9,726 nt of DNA. Origin: CAYNMC01 sp964398365. GTDB taxonomy: Bacteria; Patescibacteriota; Microgenomatia; UBA1400; CAYNMC01. The stretch lies in contig CAYNMC010000034.1 in assembly GCA_964398365.1 (NCBI GenBank), positions 1-9,726 on the forward strand, given 5' to 3'. The first letter of the stretch is position 1, and every line of letters starts with the position of its first letter. Below are positions 1-6,571 of this stretch, piece by piece. A program made the translations under genes and the position numbers. The notes beneath the pieces were generated by a model. The model worked only from the letters and a program-made list of their open reading frames with translations, had not been told where the DNA came from and ran no database searches.

Positions 1-1
1 T

Positions 2-202
2 ATTGAAGCCAATCTGGAATTCCTAGAGAATACCCAAGAATTCAATCTTAAACTGGTAGATTATTTGTGATACTACAACACAGTCAGACCTCATCAATCA
101 TTAGATTATTTAACCACTATGGAGTTTATTATGCTCAAGGAGGACTTAGAGTCCAAAAAGTACTGGACTTATACACGAACTTTACTAAATCCTCCTAGTT
201 GA
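2..202 (+). pseudogene. 3' end of a DDE integrase/transposase (rve-type), decayed
   Basis: The frame starting at base 2 gives the C-terminal end of an integrase-core transposase of the IS3/IS481-like type. It contains YYNTVRPHQSLDYLTTMEF, the family's YNxxRPHxSLxxxTPxEF signature, followed by a tail with YWTYTR. The preceding segment with NLKLVDYL is the usual lead-in. The frame is broken by TGA at 68-70, where the family normally has an Ile, Phe or Trp just before the YNT motif, and ends at TGA 200-202. The upstream catalytic domain lies outside the window, so only about the last 66 codons are seen. TGA is not recoded here, because the large genes in the window read cleanly with TGA as stop, so this is best called a remnant. 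It marks the left edge as a former insertion site. The exact IS family is uncertain. Confidence 0.8.
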
Positions 203-223
203 GTAAAATATAAGATATTAAAG

Positions 224-958
224 ATGAAATTAAACTTTTTGATAGATGATAATTATCTGATAGTTCATACGCTTGCTAGTATGGCTTCGGATAGATTTTC
301 TTCGCAAGAATATAAAAAGACTATTGTAGCTTTTCAAGACTTTGCTTGGAAAAAATCAGAAACTTGTTACAATTTTCTGATCGCCCGTTTTTATCCTGAA
401 TTTTGGTTGGATTATAAGGTTAGCGAGTTGTCACAGAAATTAACACAATACTTAGATTTTCTCAAAAAGAGTGCTAGTTTTGGAAAAATACTTGAACAAA
501 CAAAGAATTATCTAAAAAGATGCGAAAAACAATGGAATACCAACTACAAGGTCACACTGACAATTTTGAAAAAATTGACGGGGTTTGACTTTAATAAAAC
601 TTTTACTGTTTTCATTACCCACCCAGGATTGAAGAATGGTCGTTATTTGGGCAACAACAAAATTGCCTGGGGGCATCATGAAGATTATGAGAATTACACA
701 ACAATTTATCTTTGGCACGAAATTTTACACTCTTATTTTTCCAGCACAGAGTTGGACCACGCTTTGATTTCATTTTTAACAGATGAAGAGTTGAGGGCGA
801 GACTGAACGGTGATGTTTATCCACCCTTCGTTACACATAAAGAGCTATTTCCTTTAATGAAGAAATTACTACCGTTATGGCGTGGGTATCTAGTTTCAGA
901 AGGTAAAAATATTCTTAAATTCAAGGAAAAAGTTCAGCGTATGGTTAAAAGTTCTTGA
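224..958 (+). CDS. hypothetical protein with HExxH zincin-like motif
   Basis: This 244-aa, apparently soluble protein has no signal peptide or membrane segment. I do not recognise a named family. The clearest feature is HEILH at residues 165-169, the HExxH zinc-binding motif of metallopeptidases. It is followed by a helical stretch containing H179 and the acidic cluster DEE 187-189, which could supply a third metal ligand. The N-terminal 120 residues look mostly helical and rich in Lys and aromatic residues. The ATG at 224 has no Shine-Dalgarno sequence. A weak -10-like TAAGAT at 211-216 would make the message leaderless, in keeping with other genes here. The gene is visibly AT-richer than the minus-strand operon and lies between a transposase remnant (2-202) and a repeat (1090-1228), so it may be acquired cargo. 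The CDS is likely real, and a peptidase role is inference. Confidence 0.75.
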   Translation: MKLNFLIDDNYLIVHTLASMASDRFSSQEYKKTIVAFQDFAWKKSETCYNFLIARFYPEFWLDYKVSELSQKLTQYLDFLKKSASFGKILEQTKNYLKRCEKQWNTNYKVTLTILKKLTGFDFNKTFTVFITHPGLKNGRYLGNNKIAWGHHEDYENYTTIYLWHEILHSYFSSTELDHALISFLTDEELRARLNGDVYPPFVTHKELFPLMKKLLPLWRGYLVSEGKNILKFKEKVQRMVKSS

Positions 959-1089
959 TTTTTTTTAAAGCAGACTCAGGATATGCCAGCTTACTTGCCC
1001 GGTTTATTCGTCGGAAAACATCCCATTATTCGAGTATAAGTTGACGAGAGGCTAAATTGACTATCTTGTCAAACGGATTTAAGCACACC

Positions 1090-1228
1090 AAAACCAACAC
1101 CGGGTGTTGCCTCTTGAAGTAACACCGGTATTACATAAATCAATTGCACGTGCTATTCGTTTATGTAGTAGGCTGCAAAAATTAACGCTGTTAGCAACAT
1201 TTTAGCAACATTAGTAACAATTACTCCT
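1090..1228. repeat. 139-bp direct repeat, copy 1 (dyad-rich element)
   Basis: This stretch recurs at 9588-9726 with only two differences over 139 bases, both T here and C there (1120/9618 and 1221/9719). It has internal structure. CAACACC (1095-1101), GGTGTTGC (1103-1110) and GTAACACC (1119-1126) can pair in two mutually exclusive hairpins. A 36-bp imperfect dyad spans 1132-1167, with outer arms TACATAAA and TTTATGTA around a GCACGTGC core. A TTAGCAACAT unit is repeated about three times at 1191-1220, the third copy degenerate. The right boundary may extend past 1228, because the second copy is cut by the window end. The left boundary at 1090 is sharp: the flanks differ before it. It could be a MITE-like element, the end of an insertion sequence, or a recombination site. 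No transposase is attached. Confidence 0.9.
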
Positions 1229-1283
1229 GCTTCTTATATCTCCCTCTTAAAAGCTTTCTTTCTACCAAAGGTGTTAAGATCAT
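1221..1283 (-). CDS. possible 20-aa ORF with a perfect Shine-Dalgarno
   Basis: On the minus strand GGAGGTGAT (1292-1284), a full nine-base complement of the 16S rRNA 3' end, is followed directly by ATG at 1283. The frame MILTPLVERKLLRGRYKKQE ends with TAA at 1223-1221, inside repeat copy 1. The spacing from GGAGG to the ATG is 4 nt, which is tight but usable. No other gene in this window has such a site, so this may be the start of a truncated mobile-element gene or a leader peptide. With 20 codons there is no family evidence, and it may not be translated. Confidence 0.25.
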   Translation of the reverse strand: MILTPLVERKLLRGRYKKQE

Positions 1284-1313
1284 ATCACCTCCAAGGTGTT
1301 AAGAAGGGGTTAT

Positions 1314-1958
1314 TTACTGCCTTAAAGGATCAACCTTGAAGGCAGTAAAAGTCTCCGGGGTTAAACCGTTAGCCTTAAGTGTCTCTCTCATGTCTGGCGG
1401 TAAAATGCCGTAAAAAATGCCGGCAGTAAGCAAATGAAGGTCTGCCCATTCCAAACCTAAGTCTGCTAAATTACCACCCTTTTTTAAGTGATCAGCAAGT
1501 AAATTAAAAGAAGAGGTCTCAGATAAAATCTGCCAATCTAACAGTCTTATTTTCTCAGCACGGTCTAAAATTTCTTTTAAACTTCCCTCTTTTCCTTGAT
1601 AACCTGCGGTTAAAATGGTGTATAAAAAACAATATGCCTCAACCCAAGGGTTGGCATCTTTTTGTGTTTCCCTAAAACCGCGGACTAAATCTTCCCAAAG
1701 CTGCCTACCTAAAGTTCTGTTTTCTTCAAACAAGGCTTGCGGCGTAATTACCAGTCTCATTTCCCCTTCTTCGCTCAAGCTGGCCTTAAATATTTTTCCT
1801 TTATCAGCTAATCCCTCCCAAAATTTCTCCTTAAAAACAAAGAGCAAAGGAGTCTCGCCGAAGGAAATTTTTAAAGGAACCACTTCATTATTTACCGACG
1901 AGAGCGTGGACTTCAATTCTTGTCCAAGACAGTTACACCCATTTACCCTTTCAGTCAT
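1314..1958 (-). CDS. hypothetical protein, 214 aa
   Basis: I do not recognise a family. The 214-residue protein is soluble, with no signal peptide or membrane span. Residues about 25-75 alternate charged and hydrophobic residues in a beta-like way. Residues 80-214 look helical, with several aromatic and Leu-rich segments (LWEDLV, EAYCFLYTILTAGY, LEWADLHLL). A CxC pair sits near the N terminus (residues 8 and 10). The ATG at 1958 was chosen because a strong promoter (TTGACA, 16-bp spacer, TAAAAT) ends 7 bases upstream, making a leaderless message, and no Shine-Dalgarno is present. It is divergent from the 97-aa gene at 2039, with only 80 bp between the two starts. The 3' end is followed by the repeat region. 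Codon use resembles the rest of the window, so the CDS is probably real, with function unknown. Confidence 0.7.
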   Translation of the reverse strand: MTERVNGCNCLGQELKSTLSSVNNEVVPLKISFGETPLLFVFKEKFWEGLADKGKIFKASLSEEGEMRLVITPQALFEENRTLGRQLWEDLVRGFRETQKDANPWVEAYCFLYTILTAGYQGKEGSLKEILDRAEKIRLLDWQILSETSSFNLLADHLKKGGNLADLGLEWADLHLLTAGIFYGILPPDMRETLKANGLTPETFTAFKVDPLRQ

Positions 1959-1965
1959 GAACTCT

Positions 1966-1993
1966 ATTTTAACGCCAAAAATTAAATTGTCAA
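1966..1993 (-). promoter_or_regulatory. promoter for the 214-aa gene (leaderless)
   Basis: Read on the minus strand, TTGACA (1993-1988), a 16-bp spacer and TAAAAT (1971-1966) match the sigma-70 consensus at 11 of 12 positions. Transcription would begin about 7 bases downstream, essentially on the ATG at 1958, giving a leaderless mRNA. Confidence 0.65.
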
Positions 1994-2002
1994 AACAAGC
2001 TT

Positions 2003-2030
2003 TTCACTCTTGCGCCACTTATTATATAAT
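2003..2030 (+). promoter_or_regulatory. promoter for the 97-aa gene (leaderless)
   Basis: A perfect TATAAT lies at 2025-2030, with a weak -35 (TTCACT, 2003-2008, 16-bp spacer). The expected start is close to 2037, right at the ATG at 2039. This supports ATG 2039 over the TTG at 2030, which falls on the last base of the -10 box. It is divergent from the promoter at 1966-1993. Confidence 0.55.
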
Positions 2031-2038
2031 TGAGTTTG

Positions 2039-2332
2039 ATGGAAAAAAATCCTCTCTTGTTGCCAGAAAATGAGCCGCTCAACAAAATAAAAAGAGGCGC
2101 GGAAGAAATTCTCTCATCCTACGAGCTGGCAAAACACCTAAAGCTAACTCAAGAAGAAATTAATTATTTGCTTATCTGTTTAAGCCGGGATGTAGCCAGA
2201 AAAGATCCCCGCTTTAGAAAAGAAAAACAAGCACCGCTTATCATCCAACGCTTTAAAAGCATTTTAAGCTTGCCTGACTACCGCCAAATTTTCCCTCTGC
2301 CTCAGGAAAACTTACCCAGCTTTCAAACTTGA
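2039..2332 (+). CDS. hypothetical protein, 97 aa
   Basis: This small soluble, helical, Lys- and Glu-rich protein is not recognised as a member of any family. The middle (about residues 20-75) has amphipathic helices with the words YELAKHLKLTQEE and LSRDVARKDPRF, loosely like a small DNA-binding or adaptor protein, but no helix-turn-helix can be claimed. The frame also has an upstream TTG at 2030, which overlaps the TATAAT box, so the ATG at 2039 is preferred. The stop TGA (2330-2332) overlaps a second open frame (2329-2442). The real protein may be longer, about 135 aa, if a one-base frameshift separates the two. Confidence 0.6.
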   Translation: MEKNPLLLPENEPLNKIKRGAEEILSSYELAKHLKLTQEEINYLLICLSRDVARKDPRFRKEKQAPLIIQRFKSILSLPDYRQIFPLPQENLPSFQT

Positions 2333-2442
2333 GCAATCTTCTTACCTGTTATCTTTTTGAGATTGCTAAGCCCGCCAAGCATTCTTTTGAAGAACGCCAA
2401 GGCCAAATCAGCAATTTAATCGCTCGCCACTGGAATCGCTAA
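2329..2442 (+). CDS. short downstream ORF, 37 aa (possible frameshifted C terminus)
   Basis: A frame with TTG at 2329 overlaps the upstream TGA (TTGA) and runs to TAA at 2440-2442. The translation contains CYLFEIAKPAKHSFEERQG and ends in LIARHWNR. Its composition looks like real coding sequence for this window (Lys, Glu and Arg mixed with aromatics). It could be a translationally coupled small protein, but a one-base shift joining it to the 97-aa ORF is equally likely. There is no Shine-Dalgarno and no family match. Confidence 0.3.
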   Translation: MSNLLTCYLFEIAKPAKHSFEERQGQISNLIARHWNR

Positions 2443-2477
2443 GTTTTCTCCCAAAAGTGAGTTTTTGCCCAAATTTC

Positions 2478-5186
2478 TTAATTTGCCGTTTTACTTTCAC
2501 ACTTTTTAAGTCTTTTAAGTGATAAATCACTAAGCTCAAGAGGATTAGACGCTTCTCCTAAAAATATTTTGCCCGATTCAAACTCACTGACGTGGTATAA
2601 TTCATGAAGGAACACATCAGAGGGATTTGGACGTTCTCCCGGGTTTTCATCGTAATTTTCTAAACAGAGTGTGTTTAATAAAATCCCACTTAATTCTGAT
2701 CCAGGTATCGGGGCAGATCCGCATTGAGGTGAAAGTTGGCTGTCAGGAAGAAATGTGATCTTAAGTCTCTTATTATTCTTATTTAAGCCTGCTACGCATC
2801 TTATTAATTCTGGAGTTTTTGGGCCACCTCCTAAGTCTAAGGTTTCTTGAAGTAACTTTGCTTCTATGGGTCGAGATGTCAAATTACGCACAAAAACCCC
2901 ATTTCCCAAATCTCTCTCCTCACCCGGGGCCAAAGGTGTAGCCAAAGCCTCAAAACCTGACTTGGTCTCGGTTGAGGAAACAGCAGTGGTTGAAGGCGCT
3001 GGCGATTCCGAAACGTTAATATCAGGCCCCAAGGGAATTTCTACAACGTAGATTGATTCCTGAGGATACGCAGCCATAAATTCTTCTAAATTTACCCTTC
3101 GCGATCCTTGACCAGGAACCGCTTCAAAAACTGCGATTTTGCCATCAGGACTTTTTAAGAAGGCAGCAACATAGTGATGTTCTCTACCTTCCCTCGCGTG
3201 CTCTTTATTAACCGAACCTAAATAAATCTTGCCTGTTTGCATAGACGAGGCTAGAGTCCCTAAAGCATCCACGGGATAACCGATGTTGGCTTGCCAGTTA
3301 AGACCTTCAACAATCAGCTCGCGTCCCCCAAATTTATCCTTAAAATTTGCTACTAAATCGTAACCATACCAAAGCCATTCACCGGCAGGATCTTTTGAAC
3401 CAGGTCGGTCATCACGCACTTTAACCACGTCGCTTAAGTAAAAATTGCCGTAAAGGGAACGCATTATCTCCACAAGAAAACCTGCGCAATTCAAACCGGC
3501 TTGGTTATCAATTTGAAAAAACTCCGCTGTCCCATGAAGTATGCCATAATTACCTTTGCTGTCTTTATAACCAAAATTTTTGTATGGTATACCTAAAAGT
3601 TTTTCGAGCTTTTGGATTGCCTGATTCGCCGCCGCTTCCGGATTTGGGGCAGTTTCGGCAAACTTGTCCTGCCTTTCTTCGGCTAAAATTACTCTTTGTT
3701 GTAAAAGCTGCCAAGTTTGCCAAACATAACTTGCCTGCCCCCTATGTTGATTCCAGGTACCATTACCTTTTTTACCCATAAAATTAGCCACAAAGCCTGT
3801 TTTATCCGTCTCCGCGGTCAAACCCATCACCCGATGGGTATATTTGGCCGCGGCAAACATACTTGCACGATCATTGGTGCTATCAAGTAAACCCACCAAC
3901 GCTGCCGTTCCCGGCATAAACTGCATCGCGCCCACGGCACCAGCATAACTGGTAATGTTACCCCCCACAAAATAGGGATGCTCTGAACTTCTTAAGGCTA
4001 CCAAAAGCAGAGCAATTTTAGTCGCGGTTTCGTCGACTTTTCCCCCATTGACAAAAACCGCAGCATCAAAACTGTCTTGCCAAACCTCATCAGGTATCTC
4101 AAGAGAAAATTTAGCACCATCCCAATAAGTGATTTTCTCTTCAATCTCTGGTTTAGGCGGTCTCAAGGCTTGGGGAACCCTAAAATTCAAAACATTTTCA
4201 TCAATAAGTGTTGCCGGCTCTTGAACTCCCAAGGCTTTATATTGCCAAAGCAACTGTTCCTGCAGAGCCGCTTTTTCAGCCGAAGTTGCCATTTCTTGTT
4301 GAGAAGAAAAACTAGTTCTCTTCACCTCAAAACTAATCTTGTCTCCTTTAATTTCCCAGGCTATTACCACTGGTTCTGGAAACGGATTGCTCAAAAGCAG
4401 GTCCGCGTTTGCCGCTGGATTCTGAGGTGAACACCAAATTGTTAGCTCGTGCTCGTCGGAAACGCCGCCAATCGGAGAGCTATGAGTGGGCATTGTTGGC
4501 TTCGCGTCTAAACCGGCTCTGCTGGCTACCTCATTTAGCATCGAACCAGCATGACAAGCACCACCACCGGGAGCACCACCAGCCACAGGCATAGTCTCGT
4601 AACAATCATACCCAAAAATGCTGTTAACCGATACCTCCTGGTTTGGGGGAATCTTCAGACTGCCAACATACTCCTCCTCGCCGACTTGGTCAGAAACACG
4701 GGCATAAAACAAACGCGCATTGTTGACGATTTTAGGATCGCCGCTTAATTCGGAAAATTTGAAACTTAACCTTTCTCCCAACAAAACTTCTCTCACCGCC
4801 TCTGCCGGCGAGGCTTGAACACCCATGTCTGGGGAAGAAACAGAAGCAGATACATCTGCTGTTACAGCTTCAAGCTTAACAATATGTTTTACATCTTCTA
4901 CTGGTACTGGTTTTAATTTTGGTAGCGGTAGTTCTTCCTCAACAGCTGTTAGTTTGGGAGGAAGTTGATGAGAGTTGTCAAAAACAGTAGTATCACCCCC
5001 GTGACCAAAAGGTAAAATAATTTGTACCGGCAGTTCGTTCGCTGCGCCCGTTTCAATTGGCGGCCTACCATTTTCGCCACCGCCAGTAAAACGCCCAATT
5101 TCTTGACTAACTTTACAACCAGGCACCAACAAGCCTAAAACTAGGGCTGCTCTAGGCAGTAAATTTATTTTAATATCTGGAGACAT
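2478..5186 (-). CDS. multi-domain peptidoglycan-processing lipoprotein: VanW-like, lytic transglycosylase, NlpC/P60-like, HExxH
   Basis: This 902-aa exported protein ends a three-gene operon. Residues 1-24 look like a lipoprotein signal (basic start, hydrophobic stretch, VPGC with C24). Residues about 130-290 match the VanW pattern: NSIFGYD, then GGGACHAGSMLNEVASRAGL (C211), THSSPI (H235) and a closing beta segment. Residues 355-500 resemble an SLT lytic transglycosylase: a candidate catalytic E402 in SSEHPYF, then AGAVGAMQFMPGTA at 415-428. Residues 520-718 look NlpC/P60-like: C567 in LNCAGF and H670/H671 in REHHYVAAF. A Ser/Thr-rich linker (722-745) leads to a C-terminal region with HELYH at 861-865, a zinc HExxH motif. 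SLT enzymes cut glycan strands and NlpC/P60 enzymes cut stem peptides, while the role of the HExxH part is inferred. The ATG lies 2 nt after the upstream stop, so translation is likely coupled. Boundaries are approximate. The SLT call is firmest and HExxH the least certain. Confidence 0.8.
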   Translation of the reverse strand: MSPDIKINLLPRAALVLGLLVPGCKVSQEIGRFTGGGENGRPPIETGAANELPVQIILPFGHGGDTTVFDNSHQLPPKLTAVEEELPLPKLKPVPVEDVKHIVKLEAVTADVSASVSSPDMGVQASPAEAVREVLLGERLSFKFSELSGDPKIVNNARLFYARVSDQVGEEEYVGSLKIPPNQEVSVNSIFGYDCYETMPVAGGAPGGGACHAGSMLNEVASRAGLDAKPTMPTHSSPIGGVSDEHELTIWCSPQNPAANADLLLSNPFPEPVVIAWEIKGDKISFEVKRTSFSSQQEMATSAEKAALQEQLLWQYKALGVQEPATLIDENVLNFRVPQALRPPKPEIEEKITYWDGAKFSLEIPDEVWQDSFDAAVFVNGGKVDETATKIALLLVALRSSEHPYFVGGNITSYAGAVGAMQFMPGTAALVGLLDSTNDRASMFAAAKYTHRVMGLTAETDKTGFVANFMGKKGNGTWNQHRGQASYVWQTWQLLQQRVILAEERQDKFAETAPNPEAAANQAIQKLEKLLGIPYKNFGYKDSKGNYGILHGTAEFFQIDNQAGLNCAGFLVEIMRSLYGNFYLSDVVKVRDDRPGSKDPAGEWLWYGYDLVANFKDKFGGRELIVEGLNWQANIGYPVDALGTLASSMQTGKIYLGSVNKEHAREGREHHYVAAFLKSPDGKIAVFEAVPGQGSRRVNLEEFMAAYPQESIYVVEIPLGPDINVSESPAPSTTAVSSTETKSGFEALATPLAPGEERDLGNGVFVRNLTSRPIEAKLLQETLDLGGGPKTPELIRCVAGLNKNNKRLKITFLPDSQLSPQCGSAPIPGSELSGILLNTLCLENYDENPGERPNPSDVFLHELYHVSEFESGKIFLGEASNPLELSDLSLKRLKKCESKTAN

Positions 5187-5188
5187 GT

Positions 5189-6556
5189 TTAGCGGGCAAG
5201 GAAAATTTCTGTAGTTTCTTCTAAAACTCCATAAGGATTAATAATATCTCCTATCTTTAATGGTTTACCCGCTAATTTTACTATTTGAAGAAAAGTTATC
5301 GTGTGGCCGGCAGCATTTCCCTGACCTACAGCGTAAATTGTTTTTACGGGTAATCCAAAAAGATCTTCATCTTGGATATTCATTACCGCGTATCTTCCTG
5401 AGGGTATTTCGGCTGTAACACCCAAAAGGTCATGACCCACGACATTATTCATGAATTTAAAAGCAGCATCCGGTGACCAACCAATCACAGCATTAATCTT
5501 TGGTTTTTTTTCTTGCTTTTCCTCTAAATTAGAGTCGGTTTGGGATTGCACCCCTGTTTCCTGAACATTATTTTGACTTGCCTGCGGTTGAGGCTTGAAA
5601 CTAACTGTTGGTAACGGTGTTGGTTCCAACCTTGCTTTGGTATCCTGATCAGAAGACATTTCTGGTTGCAGCTCTACTGTTGCCGCCGGCGTTGGAATTG
5701 ACGCTAAAGACTGCTTAATTGGCTCTGCCGCAGGCGCTTTATTAGGCAAAAGTGAAGCAAGATACTCACTTAAAGCTTGATCCAAAGCCTGATCACTGCC
5801 GCCTAAAGCCACGATTAAGTCCTTCATCTTTTGGCAGACCGCCAATCGCTGATCATCAATTCCTTCTTGGGAAATTTTTATCAAAAGATTAAAAAACCAA
5901 TTGGCTAACTCCCCAGCCATCTGGGGATTTTCCCTTCTTAAAAATTCAATCTCTTCAATTAATTGAGGTTGTAACTCACCATTATCAGTATAAAAATCTT
6001 CGGCAAACAAGCTTTCCGCCACTCTTTGGGCGATACCTAAAGATTCTTCTAATTGGGTAGAGGTTGAGCTTTCAGTTAAAGAATTTTCCGATGAAGCAGA
6101 AGTTGAAATTTCGGCAGGGATAGTTTCTGCCTCTGGAGTGGGCAGCGGCAAAGGCGTTTTTGTCGGTTCAACCGCTTTAAGGCGGGTAACGACTTCGTCA
6201 CCTGTCGCCGGCTTAAGAACTCTCGGTTTTGCTGGTGATAAATCTGTTTCTTCTGAAGAAAGCGAGGGCATGCCAATTTCGCCTCCAGCCAGACCATCAC
6301 TGCCAGTAAACAAAATTACAACTTTTTCAGGTGAAACTGCCGAAGATGAAATTGCTGGGTTTGGCTGAATTTCGCCACCGCTTCTTGAAAAAAAATAAGC
6401 CGTTCCTCCGCCACCACCAACCGCTAGACTAGCTGCTAAAAACCATTTCAACAGTCCTCTTTTTGGCGGCGCAATTTGCAGCGCAACATTTCTTCCCTCC
6501 AGAATCTGCTGGGCAGGAGAAACTTCTGATTCGATTTCTTTCCCTGCCATTGTCAT
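5189..6556 (-). CDS. bitopic envelope protein with helical middle and unknown C-terminal domain
   Basis: This 455-aa protein is the second gene of the operon. A short cytoplasmic N terminus is followed by one membrane span (about residues 34-56, WFLAASLAVGGGGGTAYFF), placing the rest outside. Residues 60-165 are a low-complexity Pro/Ser/Thr/Glu linker. Residues 166-270 look like a helical bundle (ESLGIAQRVAESLFAED onward), followed by a second Pro/Gln/Thr linker to about 350. A compact domain at 352-455 closes the protein, with AVIGWSPDAAFKFMNNVVG, YAVGQGNAAGHTITFLQIV and KIGDIINPYGV, and I cannot assign it to a family. No catalytic motif is evident, so a scaffold or wall-binding role is inferred. 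The start is M1 or M3 (MTMAGKE). It lies 15 nt downstream of the 512-aa gene and 2 nt upstream of the 902-aa gene. Confidence 0.75.
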   Translation of the reverse strand: MTMAGKEIESEVSPAQQILEGRNVALQIAPPKRGLLKWFLAASLAVGGGGGTAYFFSRSGGEIQPNPAISSSAVSPEKVVILFTGSDGLAGGEIGMPSLSSEETDLSPAKPRVLKPATGDEVVTRLKAVEPTKTPLPLPTPEAETIPAEISTSASSENSLTESSTSTQLEESLGIAQRVAESLFAEDFYTDNGELQPQLIEEIEFLRRENPQMAGELANWFFNLLIKISQEGIDDQRLAVCQKMKDLIVALGGSDQALDQALSEYLASLLPNKAPAAEPIKQSLASIPTPAATVELQPEMSSDQDTKARLEPTPLPTVSFKPQPQASQNNVQETGVQSQTDSNLEEKQEKKPKINAVIGWSPDAAFKFMNNVVGHDLLGVTAEIPSGRYAVMNIQDEDLFGLPVKTIYAVGQGNAAGHTITFLQIVKLAGKPLKIGDIINPYGVLEETTEIFLAR

Positions 6557-6571
6557 TTTTTCATCTTCACT

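Larger units (their letters stand above)
959..1313. other. intergenic region holding a repeat element, no convincing gene
   Basis: These 355 bases separate the HExxH gene from the 214-aa minus-strand gene. A run of eight T (960-967) follows the 958 stop, but no stable stem precedes it, so I do not call a terminator. Positions 1057-1072 form a short inverted repeat, TTGAC-6 nt-GTCAA. The 139-bp repeat copy occupies 1090-1228. On the minus strand the words CTTAACACCTTTGG and CTTAACACCTTGG occur twice (about 1264-1277 and 1292-1304) on either side of a perfect Shine-Dalgarno and ATG (see the small ORF at 1221-1283). No tRNA or known RNA was recognised. Confidence 0.6.

Noticed and set aside
68..70. 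In-frame TGA in the integrase as evidence of a recoded stop (TGA as Gly, as in Gracilibacteria/Absconditabacteria)
   Set aside because: The three large genes (455-902 aa) encode many Gly and Trp with GGN and TGG and contain no internal TGA, and several genes end in TGA, so the standard bacterial code fits.
960..967. Run of eight T after the 958 stop as an intrinsic terminator
   Set aside because: No GC-rich stem lies upstream of the run.
1090..1228. Repeat pair as a diversity-generating retroelement template/variable region
   Set aside because: The two differences are C/T transitions, not adenine-directed changes, and there is no reverse transcriptase in the window.
1090..1228. Repeat as an integron attC site
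   Set aside because: The hairpin arms do not give the GTTRRRY / RYYYAAC pair at the right places, and there is no integrase of that type in view.
1615..2073. 152-codon plus-strand ORF opposite the 214-aa gene
   Set aside because: It overlaps the minus-strand gene and both promoters of the divergent region. Composition is Ser/Lys/Phe-rich as expected of an antisense frame.
2443..2477. Bidirectional terminator between the 2442 and 2478 stops
   Set aside because: Only a three-base CTC/GAG stem precedes the T run, too weak to call.
4077..4748. Three overlapping plus-strand ORFs opposite the 902-aa gene
   Set aside because: Antisense frames without family features. The minus-strand gene has recognisable domains throughout this stretch.
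2478..5186. 902-aa protein as a VirB1-like part of a type IV secretion system or a phage tape measure
   Set aside because: No VirB, TraG-like or phage structural genes are present, and the predicted lipobox and neighbours point to a cell-surface protein.
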